Shown here in pieces: positions 52,820 through 62,125 of a DNA stretch of 64,000 bases; within the stretch, counting starts at the first letter, position 1, and the number at the start of each line of letters is the position of its first letter. Source of the DNA: Exobasidium rhododendri (lineage: Eukaryota; Basidiomycota; Exobasidiomycetes; Exobasidiales; Exobasidiaceae); assembly GCA_026210745.1 (NCBI GenBank), contig CP110631.1, positions 5,022,001 through 5,086,000 on the forward strand, in the 5' to 3' direction. The notes beneath the pieces were generated by a model that was given only the letters and a program-made list of their open reading frames with translations, ran no database searches and had not been told where the DNA came from. Made by a program: the position numbers and the translations under genes.

Positions 52820-55604
52820 ATGAGCGCTTCAGTTCCCTTTGCGCTTGTGCAGCAACGGAGCAAAGACAACGGCAGCGCGCGCGTCTTCAGCAAGCGAAGA
52901 CGAGTAACTCTGAATTGCTCAAACTGTCGGTGCGTGTGGTTGCCAGAGTCAGAATCTATATCTGACAAAGAAGAAGTACTACGTGCCACGATTCCAAACT
53001 GAGATGATCGTATGTACCGTCACAGGAAGCGAAAGGTCAAGTGTGATCGACAGCAACCCTGTTCTCAATGTCTGTTGCGCAGCGTGGGAACAACATGCGG
53101 CATAGAAGGAACCTCTACAATTGATACTGCAAATCAAGGCAGTCTGACAGATCAGTCAAATACGAGGGACACAGCTCGGCAGGAGAGTGGCGGGGAGCAA
53201 AACGCATCACAACTGAACGGCACATTTGCTGAAGACGAGCACCAAGACGAACTGAACGACACTGCTTCGAGAGGCGCAATACCCAATCTCCCTTCCATAC
53301 CTAGCGATCAAGTAAGGGAGGAGGGAATAAGTGCAACAGCTTTGCTCGAGTCATTTGTAGCACATGCCAAGCTCCCTGATGACCAACATCCTGGTGCGCG
53401 AGAGCAGAGTGTATATGTTGCACGATAGACAGCCTCGTTGATAGAAAGAGCTTGTCCTTCCCCTTTCCACACACACAGATCCGATTGCAGATTGGCCAGA
53501 TTGGCTCGTTTATCGCCATAAAGATGAGGACCAACAATCAGACGACGAAGTCACAAATCTTCGCAACAACTTACCTGCGAGTCACTTTTTTCTTTTGATT
53601 GCACAAGACCTACCTGACGAAGAAACGTCTATGACTTTTCTCAACATTTAGTGAGCCAGCGTGGAAGGGTTTGCCATCACTAGCGTATATCCCGTTTCAT
53701 ACATTGACAACTCGCAATCCTGATCAGCTGTCTTCGTCTTAGCTTCCTGTTAGGTCATGTCGTTCACATACCTACCATGCGTCGACAGATCAAAGCATTC
53801 TATGCCAACGGTAGGTCTTGCACTGATTCAACTTGGCTGGCCCTTCTATTCGCATTGTGTCTTGTTGTTGTCTCTCATCCTCCACGCCATTGTGAAGCTT
53901 TGGAATCTTGGACTCGCACACGGAATTCGGAACGGTGGTATCATGAAGCGAACGCATGTCTCGACATATCTCGCAAGGACTCGCTGATATGGCGGAGCAG
54001 AGATGCGATCTGCGCCGCTCTCTTAATCGATTTCTACGAGCCAGATCAAACAAAATGTCTCGCTCGACTTCGGATCGGTATAACGAGCGCTCAATCATTA
54101 GGTCTTCATTGGGAGGCTTCTACCGCAAAATCATCTCTGCTGGTAAGAGAAATGGACCGTCGTCTTTGGTGGGCGCTCAACGTCCGAGATTGGAGCGGAG
54201 CGGTGGGCTACGGGACGCACATGATTCAGGAAGATCACATTCGAACACGGAAGCCAGGCAATTAGTGAGTGTCGGCCGAGCAGATTGTTGATCCCACCGC
54301 GCAAAGAAAGCTGAACAAAGATGTATGTGTGGAAACAGTAACGATGACGACTTGGAGTTGGGCGTAGACCCTCGTCCAAGCACCGAGATGACAGAGATGT
54401 CGTTCGTCTTGAGCAATATTGAGCTGGCCACTGTGATTTGCGAAGATGCTCAAATCCGCCACAAGACCGGCTTGTCCAACATTGCAGACGTGCTCCTCCT
54501 TGATGCAAAATACCGCGGTGCGTTGGAGAGAATGCCCGCTTTCTTCCATAACGCTGCAACGGAAGAGGACGAACACAGTCTAGGAAAACCAATGCTAGTC
54601 CAAAGTTGGCTTATCCAGCTAGGTACTTTTCAAAAGTAGGTTGTTTCGAGCCCCCCAAGAAAAAGCTTGATAAGGACTAAGAGACACCCCATAAATGTTG
54701 CATCCTCCTCTTCAGATTACTTGGCCTTCATCGTAAAGCACTGTGCAAGCGGCCGCAAAGTCAAAAACATTGCGTCGAATTGGCACTCGATATTCGTTCG
54801 TATGCATGTGTCCAGTTTGATATGCACCTACTCATGTGCCTCTCTACCCTGCCTTTGGATTTCTCCTAGTGACTATGCAGCAGCTTATCCGTCCACACTG
54901 TACCATCGTCGACCAGCTATGGACAAATCTCGTGCAAAGCTTTTCAGCTGGCATCGTACTCGGAATGCATTTGATGGATGCAAGGCAGATGCAATCGATC
55001 ACCGAGCGCCAGCGGATCAGAAGTTTAGTGGTAGAAGCGATACTTACTCTACAATATGTGTCGGCTGTTCATCAAGACGTCGGCACACGAATGACAACCA
55101 TCTTACTGATCCTGCTCGAAGAAGAGGACAGAATGTGGTCTCAAGCAAGTGATGGCAATTCAGCATCTACTACTCCACTGGGTTCTCGACTGCAAGCAAG
55201 GGTAAATTCGCTGGTGCAAGCGGAGGATTGTGCAGCACGGGAAATCGTATCACACACTGATCCGATTTCACATAATCCTAGGACGACGACAAAGCGGCCC
55301 TTGTACGGCTCGATTCACTCTCGTCCGCTGGACATCAATGGTGTGCAAATTTCCAGCGAATCGTCATTGCTTTCAGACGCTACCCAGAATCCTGATTTCT
55401 TCGATAGCCTTATGGTATGGCCGGAAAATGGATTCACCTCGTCGTCAACAACAGATCCTGAGAAAATTCTTGCGGAAGAGAATGATCTATGCGGTGAGTA
55501 AGAACAAATACAGAACGAGAATCAAATTCAAGTCTGAATTTTTTGTACTGACAATTGCGTCTCAAGATTGGCTTCTCTCGCAAGGCCTCGAGTTTCAACG
55601 CTAG
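52820..55604 (+). CDS. Zn2Cys6 transcription factor with fungal-specific middle domain
   Basis: Nuclear regulator, 745 residues in eight exons: 52820-52929, 53026-53393, 53479-53650, 53728-54264, 54339-54635, 54716-54807, 54870-55493, 55567-55604. All phases agree. The zinc cluster CSNCRKRKVKCDRQQPCSQC starts at Cys33 and is completed only by splicing intron 1 (GTGCGT donor). The fungal_trans (MHR) domain follows: FLLGHVVHIPTMRRQIKAFY, LARLRIGITSAQSLGLHWEA, MDRRLWWALNVRDWS, then NDDDLELGVDPRP after intron 4. Intron 5 has a weak donor (GTGTCC) but an excellent acceptor (TTTCTCCTAG). The last intron has a consensus TACTGAC branch site. Target genes unknown; the nearest are the MFS and acyltransferase genes. 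Confidence 0.87.
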
Positions 55605-56150
55605 ACGCAAATGCAGTGATGATAACAATATCACCCTGACCCGACCAAGCGGAGGACTGGAGAGTTCCTGTGCGTCCATAGCGGACTTACAGACTCATTG
55701 TTGTACCGAATTGTCGCATACATCACTTTGTTACTTCTAGTGCAAAGATATTCCGGATACTATCGTTTGCTCTAGCTAGGCCGCGTAAATTTCGAGTCTT
55801 AAGCGCGAGGATGGTTAGATTAGGTGGCCTATGATTTCTCGGTCCGTGAGCTCGGCCAATGTTCTAAAGGGTTTCTCCTACGCGGTTTGTCGTAGCAATG
55901 AATATAGAGGAGGCAATTCATTTGATATAAAAGGAGAGATTGACAACGCAAAAGCCTTGGCTCGCGTATGAGGTGGAACAATCTTCCTTTTGACTTGCGG
56001 TACTCCAGGTCATTTTATATTTGAGCAGACTCACTTAGCACCTAGAGAAGCTATGATCCGTCCTCAGCTGGGCTACGAAGAATATTGTGAATAAAAATAA
56101 TTAATGATACAGCATGAGGGTAAATTCTATCTACAACAAATCAAATCTGG
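55605..56150. other. Convergent intergenic region
   Basis: 3' flanks of the Zn2Cys6 and acyltransferase-3 genes; AT-rich, nothing else supported. Confidence 0.45.
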
Positions 56151-57965
56151 CTAGGATCGGGAGAAGCGGAAAAACGAACGACTTATGGCAAGGCTGGCAT
56201 CGTCCACGATACGGCTGAAGAGCTCGGCACAAACGAGGCAAAGGGGGATGAAGATGAGGAAGAGAATTCCCGTGATGGTGGCGTGATTGGTAAAGTGGAG
56301 CGCCTCGGTGAGACAGTAGTAAATGACGCTTCCCAAGCTCAACATGATGGTGCCAGAGGTCAAAGCGATGGAGAAGCTCAGTCGACCGAGGTAGGCGAGT
56401 GGCTTCCATGCGAGGTATCGTTGAACTCGAGGGCTCATTTCGATGAGGAGCAGCAATCCAGTGCAAAGGAGCCAATTGTCGTATCGAGGATACGCTTCTA
56501 CGAGAGGGTCGACCAAGTTGAGGCCGGCAGCGTTCAAGTCGGCGTGGGCTCGAATTTCATTTGGTGCGATGCGAGGAAGAGCATCTGCCCAAAGGTACTT
56601 GAAAAAGACACCGAGCAGGACGAGAACGGAAGGCACCACCCAGACAATCTTGGAGTTCTTTCGGAGTCCGTAGATGGATAGACGACGACCACCGGCTGCT
56701 TGATCAGGGAAGACGAGTTGCTTGTATACGACGGCAAACTCGGCAATGCCAAGTCCAGTGATCGTGTACCAAGACCATCGTCCGACCCAGGCAGTCATGG
56801 CAATCATGGCGATAAGTCCAATCGTCTTGTACTTGAGCGTCACAAAGGGCAGGACCCAGGCGTAGACAGTCATGACGTACGTCTGTTGAAAGATGACTTC
56901 CAGGTACCAGCTGATGCCTGAAGGAGGAATGAAGGCAACAGCGCGAGCATCCTTGTAGGCAGTCGGGGCAAAGAAGAAGGTGGCGAGCGCGTTGAAGAAC
57001 TCCAAGACGGAGGTGAACATGACAGGAGCTCGAGCAGCTTGGTTGTTAAGTGCAGCAGCCATACTATCGGCATATTTGAAGCCGTTGGTGGCCGTGATGA
57101 TGGTGACCATGGCGAGGGTGATGGCGATGGGGAAGAATAGCCGGAATGGTCGACGGAAGCAAGGACCGGCAAGTGCTAGTGGATCTCTCCTCTCGATGAA
57201 CGTGAGCAAGCCGACCCGACCGGTGAGGATGATGAACATGGTCATCTGCAATTGTCCGTCGAAGAGGAGTGGCGAGAGAATCTTTCGGATGAGGTTCATC
57301 CATTGAGGAGAATTGTTGACAAATGCAGCAGGGAAGCTTCCGTCCAAGTCTCGATCGACGACGATAGCAGGGGCAAATATCCTGAAGAAGATCCAGAGGA
57401 GTGTCTGGAAGCCGATGATCCCACGAAGACCCTCGAGGTATTGCACTCTTCGACTTCTGGTCCTGCCTTCGTCGTTGATGTCATCCTTCACGAATGCTTG
57501 TGTGGTGGTGCCGTATCGTTCTCTTCCTTGGAGTAGCTTGTATCCTCGTTCGCCAGCTACCTGCCAAGCTAGACTTTCTCTCCTCTCGAATCCTGCATTT
57601 GACTTTGATCGAATGAAGGACGCGATGTCTTCGATGGCTGCTTTATCGGCAGTGTGTGGGGGAGCATCGACAGACTTGAGCTCTACTGTTTCGAGCTCTT
57701 CTGCAATCTCTCGCTCTTGCTCAGCCTCTTCTTCTTCGGGATCGTCGAAAGTGTCGTTTTGTGCAAATGTGGTCGACTTTCTGTAGGACATCCTCTTCGA
57801 TAGTCTTGGATCCGAAGAGTAGGAATCATGTGGTGCGATGAGGATCGACTTTCTGTTGGATCTGTTGTTGTGAGCGGGTACGGAAGCGGCGGAGTTCATC
57901 TCGTAATCAGCAAAGAAGACGGATGTGCGTGGTCGCATGGTGGACATTGGGATATCGGTAGCCAT
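56151..57965 (-). CDS. Membrane acyltransferase-3 family protein
   Basis: 604 residues in one exon. A ~165-residue cytosolic N-terminus (Ser/Arg rich, then the acidic run DDPEEEEAEQEREIAEELE) precedes the acyltransferase-3 (OafA/NolL-like) membrane domain. It opens with RRVQYLEGLRGIIGFQTLLW, matching the family's R-x10-H region, although the usual His after LRG is Gln here. About ten hydrophobic segments follow, including RRPFRLFFPIAITLAMVTII and WYLEVIFQQTYVMTVYAWVL, the latter a typical family block. Such proteins transfer O-acyl groups to carbohydrates or lipids at membranes. Fungal members are common but mostly uncharacterised. Confidence 0.87.
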   Translation of the reverse strand: MATDIPMSTMRPRTSVFFADYEMNSAASVPAHNNRSNRKSILIAPHDSYSSDPRLSKRMSYRKSTTFAQNDTFDDPEEEEAEQEREIAEELETVELKSVDAPPHTADKAAIEDIASFIRSKSNAGFERRESLAWQVAGERGYKLLQGRERYGTTTQAFVKDDINDEGRTRSRRVQYLEGLRGIIGFQTLLWIFFRIFAPAIVVDRDLDGSFPAAFVNNSPQWMNLIRKILSPLLFDGQLQMTMFIILTGRVGLLTFIERRDPLALAGPCFRRPFRLFFPIAITLAMVTIITATNGFKYADSMAAALNNQAARAPVMFTSVLEFFNALATFFFAPTAYKDARAVAFIPPSGISWYLEVIFQQTYVMTVYAWVLPFVTLKYKTIGLIAMIAMTAWVGRWSWYTITGLGIAEFAVVYKQLVFPDQAAGGRRLSIYGLRKNSKIVWVVPSVLVLLGVFFKYLWADALPRIAPNEIRAHADLNAAGLNLVDPLVEAYPRYDNWLLCTGLLLLIEMSPRVQRYLAWKPLAYLGRLSFSIALTSGTIMLSLGSVIYYCLTEALHFTNHATITGILFLIFIPLCLVCAELFSRIVDDASLAISRSFFRFSRS

Positions 57966-58004
57966 GGTGACTGACAGTGACTAGCGAGCGACTGGTGTGT
58001 GAAT

Positions 58005-58056
58005 ATACGAGTGTGGGTGTGGGTGTATACGAGTGGGTGTGTGAGTATACGAGTGT
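58005..58056. repeat. Minisatellite-like repeat in acyltransferase 5' UTR
   Basis: TATACGAGTG occurs three times at 58005, 58027 and 58047, separated by GTG-rich sequence (spacing 22 and 20 bp), 40-92 bp upstream of the start codon at 57965. Confidence 0.7.
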
Positions 58057-59067
58057 GCCAGGGGAGTAGTAGTGGTGGGTAAAGGTAATGATGAGATCTG
58101 ATCGAGGTCGATCTCGCCGGCCCCTTTATGTAGACGGAGCAAAAGGTCTGATGGCTGCATCTCGCCTGATTCTCGACATACGAAAGCGGTGGTCCATCCT
58201 TTCCTCCTTTTCCCACCCTGTCCACAAGCAACACAGACGAGTGCGTAAGATCAGAAAGGGAAAGTAAGAGTCCGTCTTATTGCCGATTGTGGACAGCCAG
58301 ATTCGCCGGATGATTCTTTTACTAATGGGGAATATACAAAAGTCTAAAATACAAAGCAGAAGAAGGAAGTCTAGCGTGAGTTTGGCAAAGTGCGTCGTCA
58401 GAGCGTCTGTCGTATCATGCAGGACAATGAAACACGTCTGCAGTAGATTGTCTGGCAATATTCATATCGGGAGACAGGGTTGATTAATTAAATTCAAAGG
58501 CCGTGACACAATTGTTATTGTACTGAGATTCATGACGATATTCGAACGCGTCGCCTTCCTTCCCTTTCCGGACGTGTGGGCCTATAGATAGTTGTTGGTC
58601 TCGCAATAGGAAAAACGTGGCCCGATTGATCCGAGCTTCCACGGCCTTGTATCGCGACAAAATGAACGGGGGAGAAAGGTTAAACAAACACCCCTTCCGG
58701 ATCTGCCTCTTTCTAGTTGCGGCCATTTCAATCCCCTTTGCATCTGACGCGCTCACGCTCTGCTGATGCCCACAATCGATTTTTATACTTTGTCCTTCGT
58801 CGCTGACCACCTGATTTAGATCCAAGGAAGCAAATGAATGCAGCCAAAATTCTCCTGATTAAGTTTGAGGTGCAGCTCTTTTGCAAGACAGGTGGCACAG
58901 CGGCATTAGGACGTGGCTGAAAAGGAGGAAGGGGGCAAAGGAAAATGGCGATACGAAACCGGAAGATTGGATCACACGATGCCTGTAACCTTCTGGAAAA
59001 AAAATGTCTCGAAGCAGAAACGTCACGCAGGTGATGTGTGGGAAGGGTTAGGGATGTAGCAAGATGC

Positions 59068-59074
59068 ATATAAA
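59068..59074 (+). promoter_or_regulatory. TATA box
   Basis: ATATAAA, about 105 bp upstream of Met 59177. It lies only 10 bp before the upstream in-frame ATG at 59081, which argues for 59177 as the start. Confidence 0.55.
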
Positions 59075-59176
59075 GGCCAGATGTCTGTGATGTTCGGTCT
59101 ATCATCGTTTACTCCGTCCACCTACCTTTGCTTCGTACTTTTGCCTTGTGTTATCTCTTCTTCTGGCGAAAGTAAG

Positions 59177-61462
59177 ATGTCCAACATGTCTAGCAACAAG
59201 CCCAGTCTAGAAGCACTTGATCGCCTCTTTGCCAATCACTTTGGCGCGCAACCTCTCATAGCAACGCCCAACAATGGATCTAGCAGTCTTGGCTTCAACC
59301 TTCGAGAGCTCAAAGCGGCTCCTTTGGACAGCAGCTTCTTGACCGATCACTCCACGAAAGAAGGCAAATTCGATGCCGAGAGAGCGCTAAGGCTGCAAGC
59401 TCTGTACAAGTCTTTGTCTGACATGTATGTCGACGAGCCGGCTGTGTCGTCACCTTCTCAATCATCCGATAGCGGCCCATCCACCGACTCTAGTGTCAAG
59501 AGCGAAACCTCACCACAGATCTTCGACGACGAACCACTGGAAGAGTTGGTCGATTCTGTCTGGCATTCACCTGCCTCGTCTGTTGGCGGTGCTGAACTTC
59601 CAAAGTCAAAGTCTACCGATACGCTGTCACAAACTAGTGCTACCACTTCCGGTGACGCTTCACCGCAACTCGAAACACTGTCAAGGCGCGAAAAGCATGA
59701 AGACGCACGCAGACGATTGCGAGAGACGTCTGTATCTCCCTCTGCAGGAGCAGAGAGGCCCTCGTTCAGTAGAGCATCGTCAGCAGCATCAACAACCGAA
59801 AGTGAAGTCGCTCTAACCACGCCAAGAGGCAGGAGCGAAGCGAAGGGCAAGGCAAGAGCACAGTCCGCTAGATTACCCGTTGCTAATGCTGCCCCGCAAG
59901 AGCAACAAGACGTCATTTTCCATGTTTCCGATCTTGTTCACGTCGAAGTGGATGAAGACCTTGCACGAGACATCCTAGCAAGCGCATTCCCTCAACTGTG
60001 TGAGGCACCTGCACGCATGTTTGGAGAAGACGGTGCACCACTCCCACCCACGAAAAAGGAAGAGACGAGCCCGGAAGAAAGACAAGCCCGAAAGGAAGCT
60101 CTTGTGATTCACTGCCGCGGTACTCGAACGCACTCACTCATTAAGTCGATGGTCATCCTGGAAAGTCGTTCAGCTACATGGAAGAGAATAGGCCCTGCCA
60201 AGTCGGTGAATCAGATTGCGCTCCCTTTGCCATCGAACCCCAATCCATGGGCCTTGGAATTTCAGCATCAAGATCTAGACAAGCTCCGCTCCGAAGGCAA
60301 AGCAAAGCGAGCGTTCGAATTGACCGACAGTCGAGTCGACGGACAGTGCACAACCTGTCACGGAAAAGGTGTCGACTCATGCAAGACGTGTATGGGAGAA
60401 GAAGCCGATGAGTGTTGGTGGTGCGCTGGATCAGGCAAGAACAAGAATCTGCGAGACTGTGAACGTTGTCTCGGACTGGGAAAGCTGAAGTGTCAAGCCT
60501 GCGCCGGTAGATTGGTGAGCCAATGCGTGCCTTGCGGAGGAGAAGGCAAAGGTCAATACAGCATCATCGTCCACGTACGAGTTCGAAGAGTCGACTTCCC
60601 ACCTGTTCCCATTTCTCTGGTGATGGAGAGAGGCTCGATGCAGACGGTGGAAAAGGTCCGGGAAGCCGGTATCCGAAGAACGAGGGAAATGATTGCCAAG
60701 TTGATGCTCGTCAGCAATGCAAAGACGAAGCATCCTTACCGACCGCTGACAAGTATGTGTGCCTGGGAGACGTCCACGTCCAGTCTCGTGGAGGTGGAAG
60801 TGCCCCAAGCTGCCAAGATGCTCAGCAGTAAAGGTTCCTTCAAGACGCTTCGTCGTCAAAAGTCGTCGGGGTCTCTGCGACCGTCTGGATTCCACAAGAA
60901 GATTGCACTCGCGACAAAGTACTACATTTTGCCGTCTGATTCCGATCTACGTCCCGCCGAGATGAGCAAGGACGATTTCCAGGTCGCTCTCTTTACCTTG
61001 GATGGTATGTCTCCCTCGCCTTCCCGTGTAAACTCACAGACCCACCTGGACACCCACTCCAACGAGCTTCACATTTCCAACTGCGGCCCAATGACACCCG
61101 TCATGCGACCAGCTCCCAACGCTGCTGGCTGCTTCATGTCGAACAAGTCGTCTATGGATGGTGTCTCCCCTAGTACATCACCTCAAAGTGCCTTTTCGCC
61201 GCTTACCACACCCGTCTGCGAGGTGGACGGCGAAAACTACTTTGGTGACGTGGCATCATCTTCGAAGAGCTCGCCCCCATCTCTGAGAGGACAAACCACT
61301 CGCTCCCATCATCAACGCACCTCTTCTCACACGACCTCACTTGGTACGACTGTACTTCAACGTCAATTCGAAAAGAATGCCGTCGACTTTGGACTTCGAC
61401 TACCTCAACATCCAAAGAGACCTTCTCCTTACCGTTCAGAGACGCTGGGCAAGGCTTTCTAG
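59177..61462 (+). CDS. SSUH2-like protein with six CxxC motifs
   Basis: 761 residues, one exon. The N-terminal 270 residues are Ser/Thr-rich and probably disordered. The core at residues ~391-460 holds six CxxC pairs with DnaJ-zinc-finger character: CTTCHGKG, CKTCMG, CWWCAGSG, CERCLGLG, CQACAG and CVPCGGEG. After it comes a beta-rich segment (IIVHVRVRRVDFPPVPISLV). This order (CxxC block, then the IVHVRV strand region) resembles protein SSUH2 homologues, a family of uncertain role; the J-domain itself is absent, so it is not a DnaJ. The C-terminus is low complexity. The frame is open to an ATG at 59081, but the TATA position favours 59177. Confidence 0.83.
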   Translation: MSNMSSNKPSLEALDRLFANHFGAQPLIATPNNGSSSLGFNLRELKAAPLDSSFLTDHSTKEGKFDAERALRLQALYKSLSDMYVDEPAVSSPSQSSDSGPSTDSSVKSETSPQIFDDEPLEELVDSVWHSPASSVGGAELPKSKSTDTLSQTSATTSGDASPQLETLSRREKHEDARRRLRETSVSPSAGAERPSFSRASSAASTTESEVALTTPRGRSEAKGKARAQSARLPVANAAPQEQQDVIFHVSDLVHVEVDEDLARDILASAFPQLCEAPARMFGEDGAPLPPTKKEETSPEERQARKEALVIHCRGTRTHSLIKSMVILESRSATWKRIGPAKSVNQIALPLPSNPNPWALEFQHQDLDKLRSEGKAKRAFELTDSRVDGQCTTCHGKGVDSCKTCMGEEADECWWCAGSGKNKNLRDCERCLGLGKLKCQACAGRLVSQCVPCGGEGKGQYSIIVHVRVRRVDFPPVPISLVMERGSMQTVEKVREAGIRRTREMIAKLMLVSNAKTKHPYRPLTSMCAWETSTSSLVEVEVPQAAKMLSSKGSFKTLRRQKSSGSLRPSGFHKKIALATKYYILPSDSDLRPAEMSKDDFQVALFTLDGMSPSPSRVNSQTHLDTHSNELHISNCGPMTPVMRPAPNAAGCFMSNKSSMDGVSPSTSPQSAFSPLTTPVCEVDGENYFGDVASSSKSSPPSLRGQTTRSHHQRTSSHTTSLGTTVLQRQFEKNAVDFGLRLPQHPKRPSPYRSETLGKAF

Positions 61463-62125
61463 ACGATCTTTCATTACCTTCGCTAAACCATCATCCCTCT
61501 TTTTATCATTTGCTACCCTCATCCCTCTTTATCCTTATCATTTTAACGATCACTTCTTTGTACATAGTCTTGTTCTTAATCGTCCATATCCACTCCAACA
61601 TTGCATGCATTTCAATAGCACATAGAACTTACCACATTTTCCTCTTCCCCCTGCGAGCCTGTGTGTCCCTTGGAGTAGTCTAGTCGGAACTTTCGGAAAG
61701 CTGACGAGGCTTGCTCGCGTTGCCGTATTCCACAAAGACGCGCTCAGCGCTCGGAGCTGCAGCAAGAATCGAGAAGCATGACGTCGCAAGGGGGTCCCTT
61801 AGCCACGTGTACGACTATCTCCGCGGAAAGGCCCGCACAGCTCCTCGGACTGACGATCGCACATCGGATCCAAGTCATTCTGGTGCGCGGCCTACGTTAA
61901 GTCCCGGACTTCCATTAAATTAATGTACAGTAACTGCATCTCTCCTTGCTGCTTTTCCGATTAAGGTCCTCTTCGTTTCCCTTTTGTCGCAGGCCACTAC
62001 TCCCCCTCCACAACCCCAACCAGGCCGGCACAACAAACAATCTTAAGTTTGCACGTTACTATTTGAGGAAGCGGGAGAAAGGGGGAAAGAAGAAAAAGGG
62101 AGACGAGGTCACATTTGATCGTGAC
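61463..62125. other. Intergenic, 663 bp
   Basis: Between two plus-strand genes. Pyrimidine-rich just downstream of 61463; nothing else supported. Confidence 0.45.

Larger units (their letters stand above)
57966..59176. other. Divergent intergenic region, 1.2 kb
   Basis: 5' UTR and promoter of the acyltransferase gene with short tandem repeats (58005-58056), and the promoter of the CxxC-rich gene with a TATA box at 59068-59074. Confidence 0.5.

Noticed and set aside
54667-55152. Plus-strand ORF in a second frame overlapping the Zn2Cys6 gene
   Set aside because: The spliced model uses the other frame with continuous middle-domain similarity; this is a shadow.
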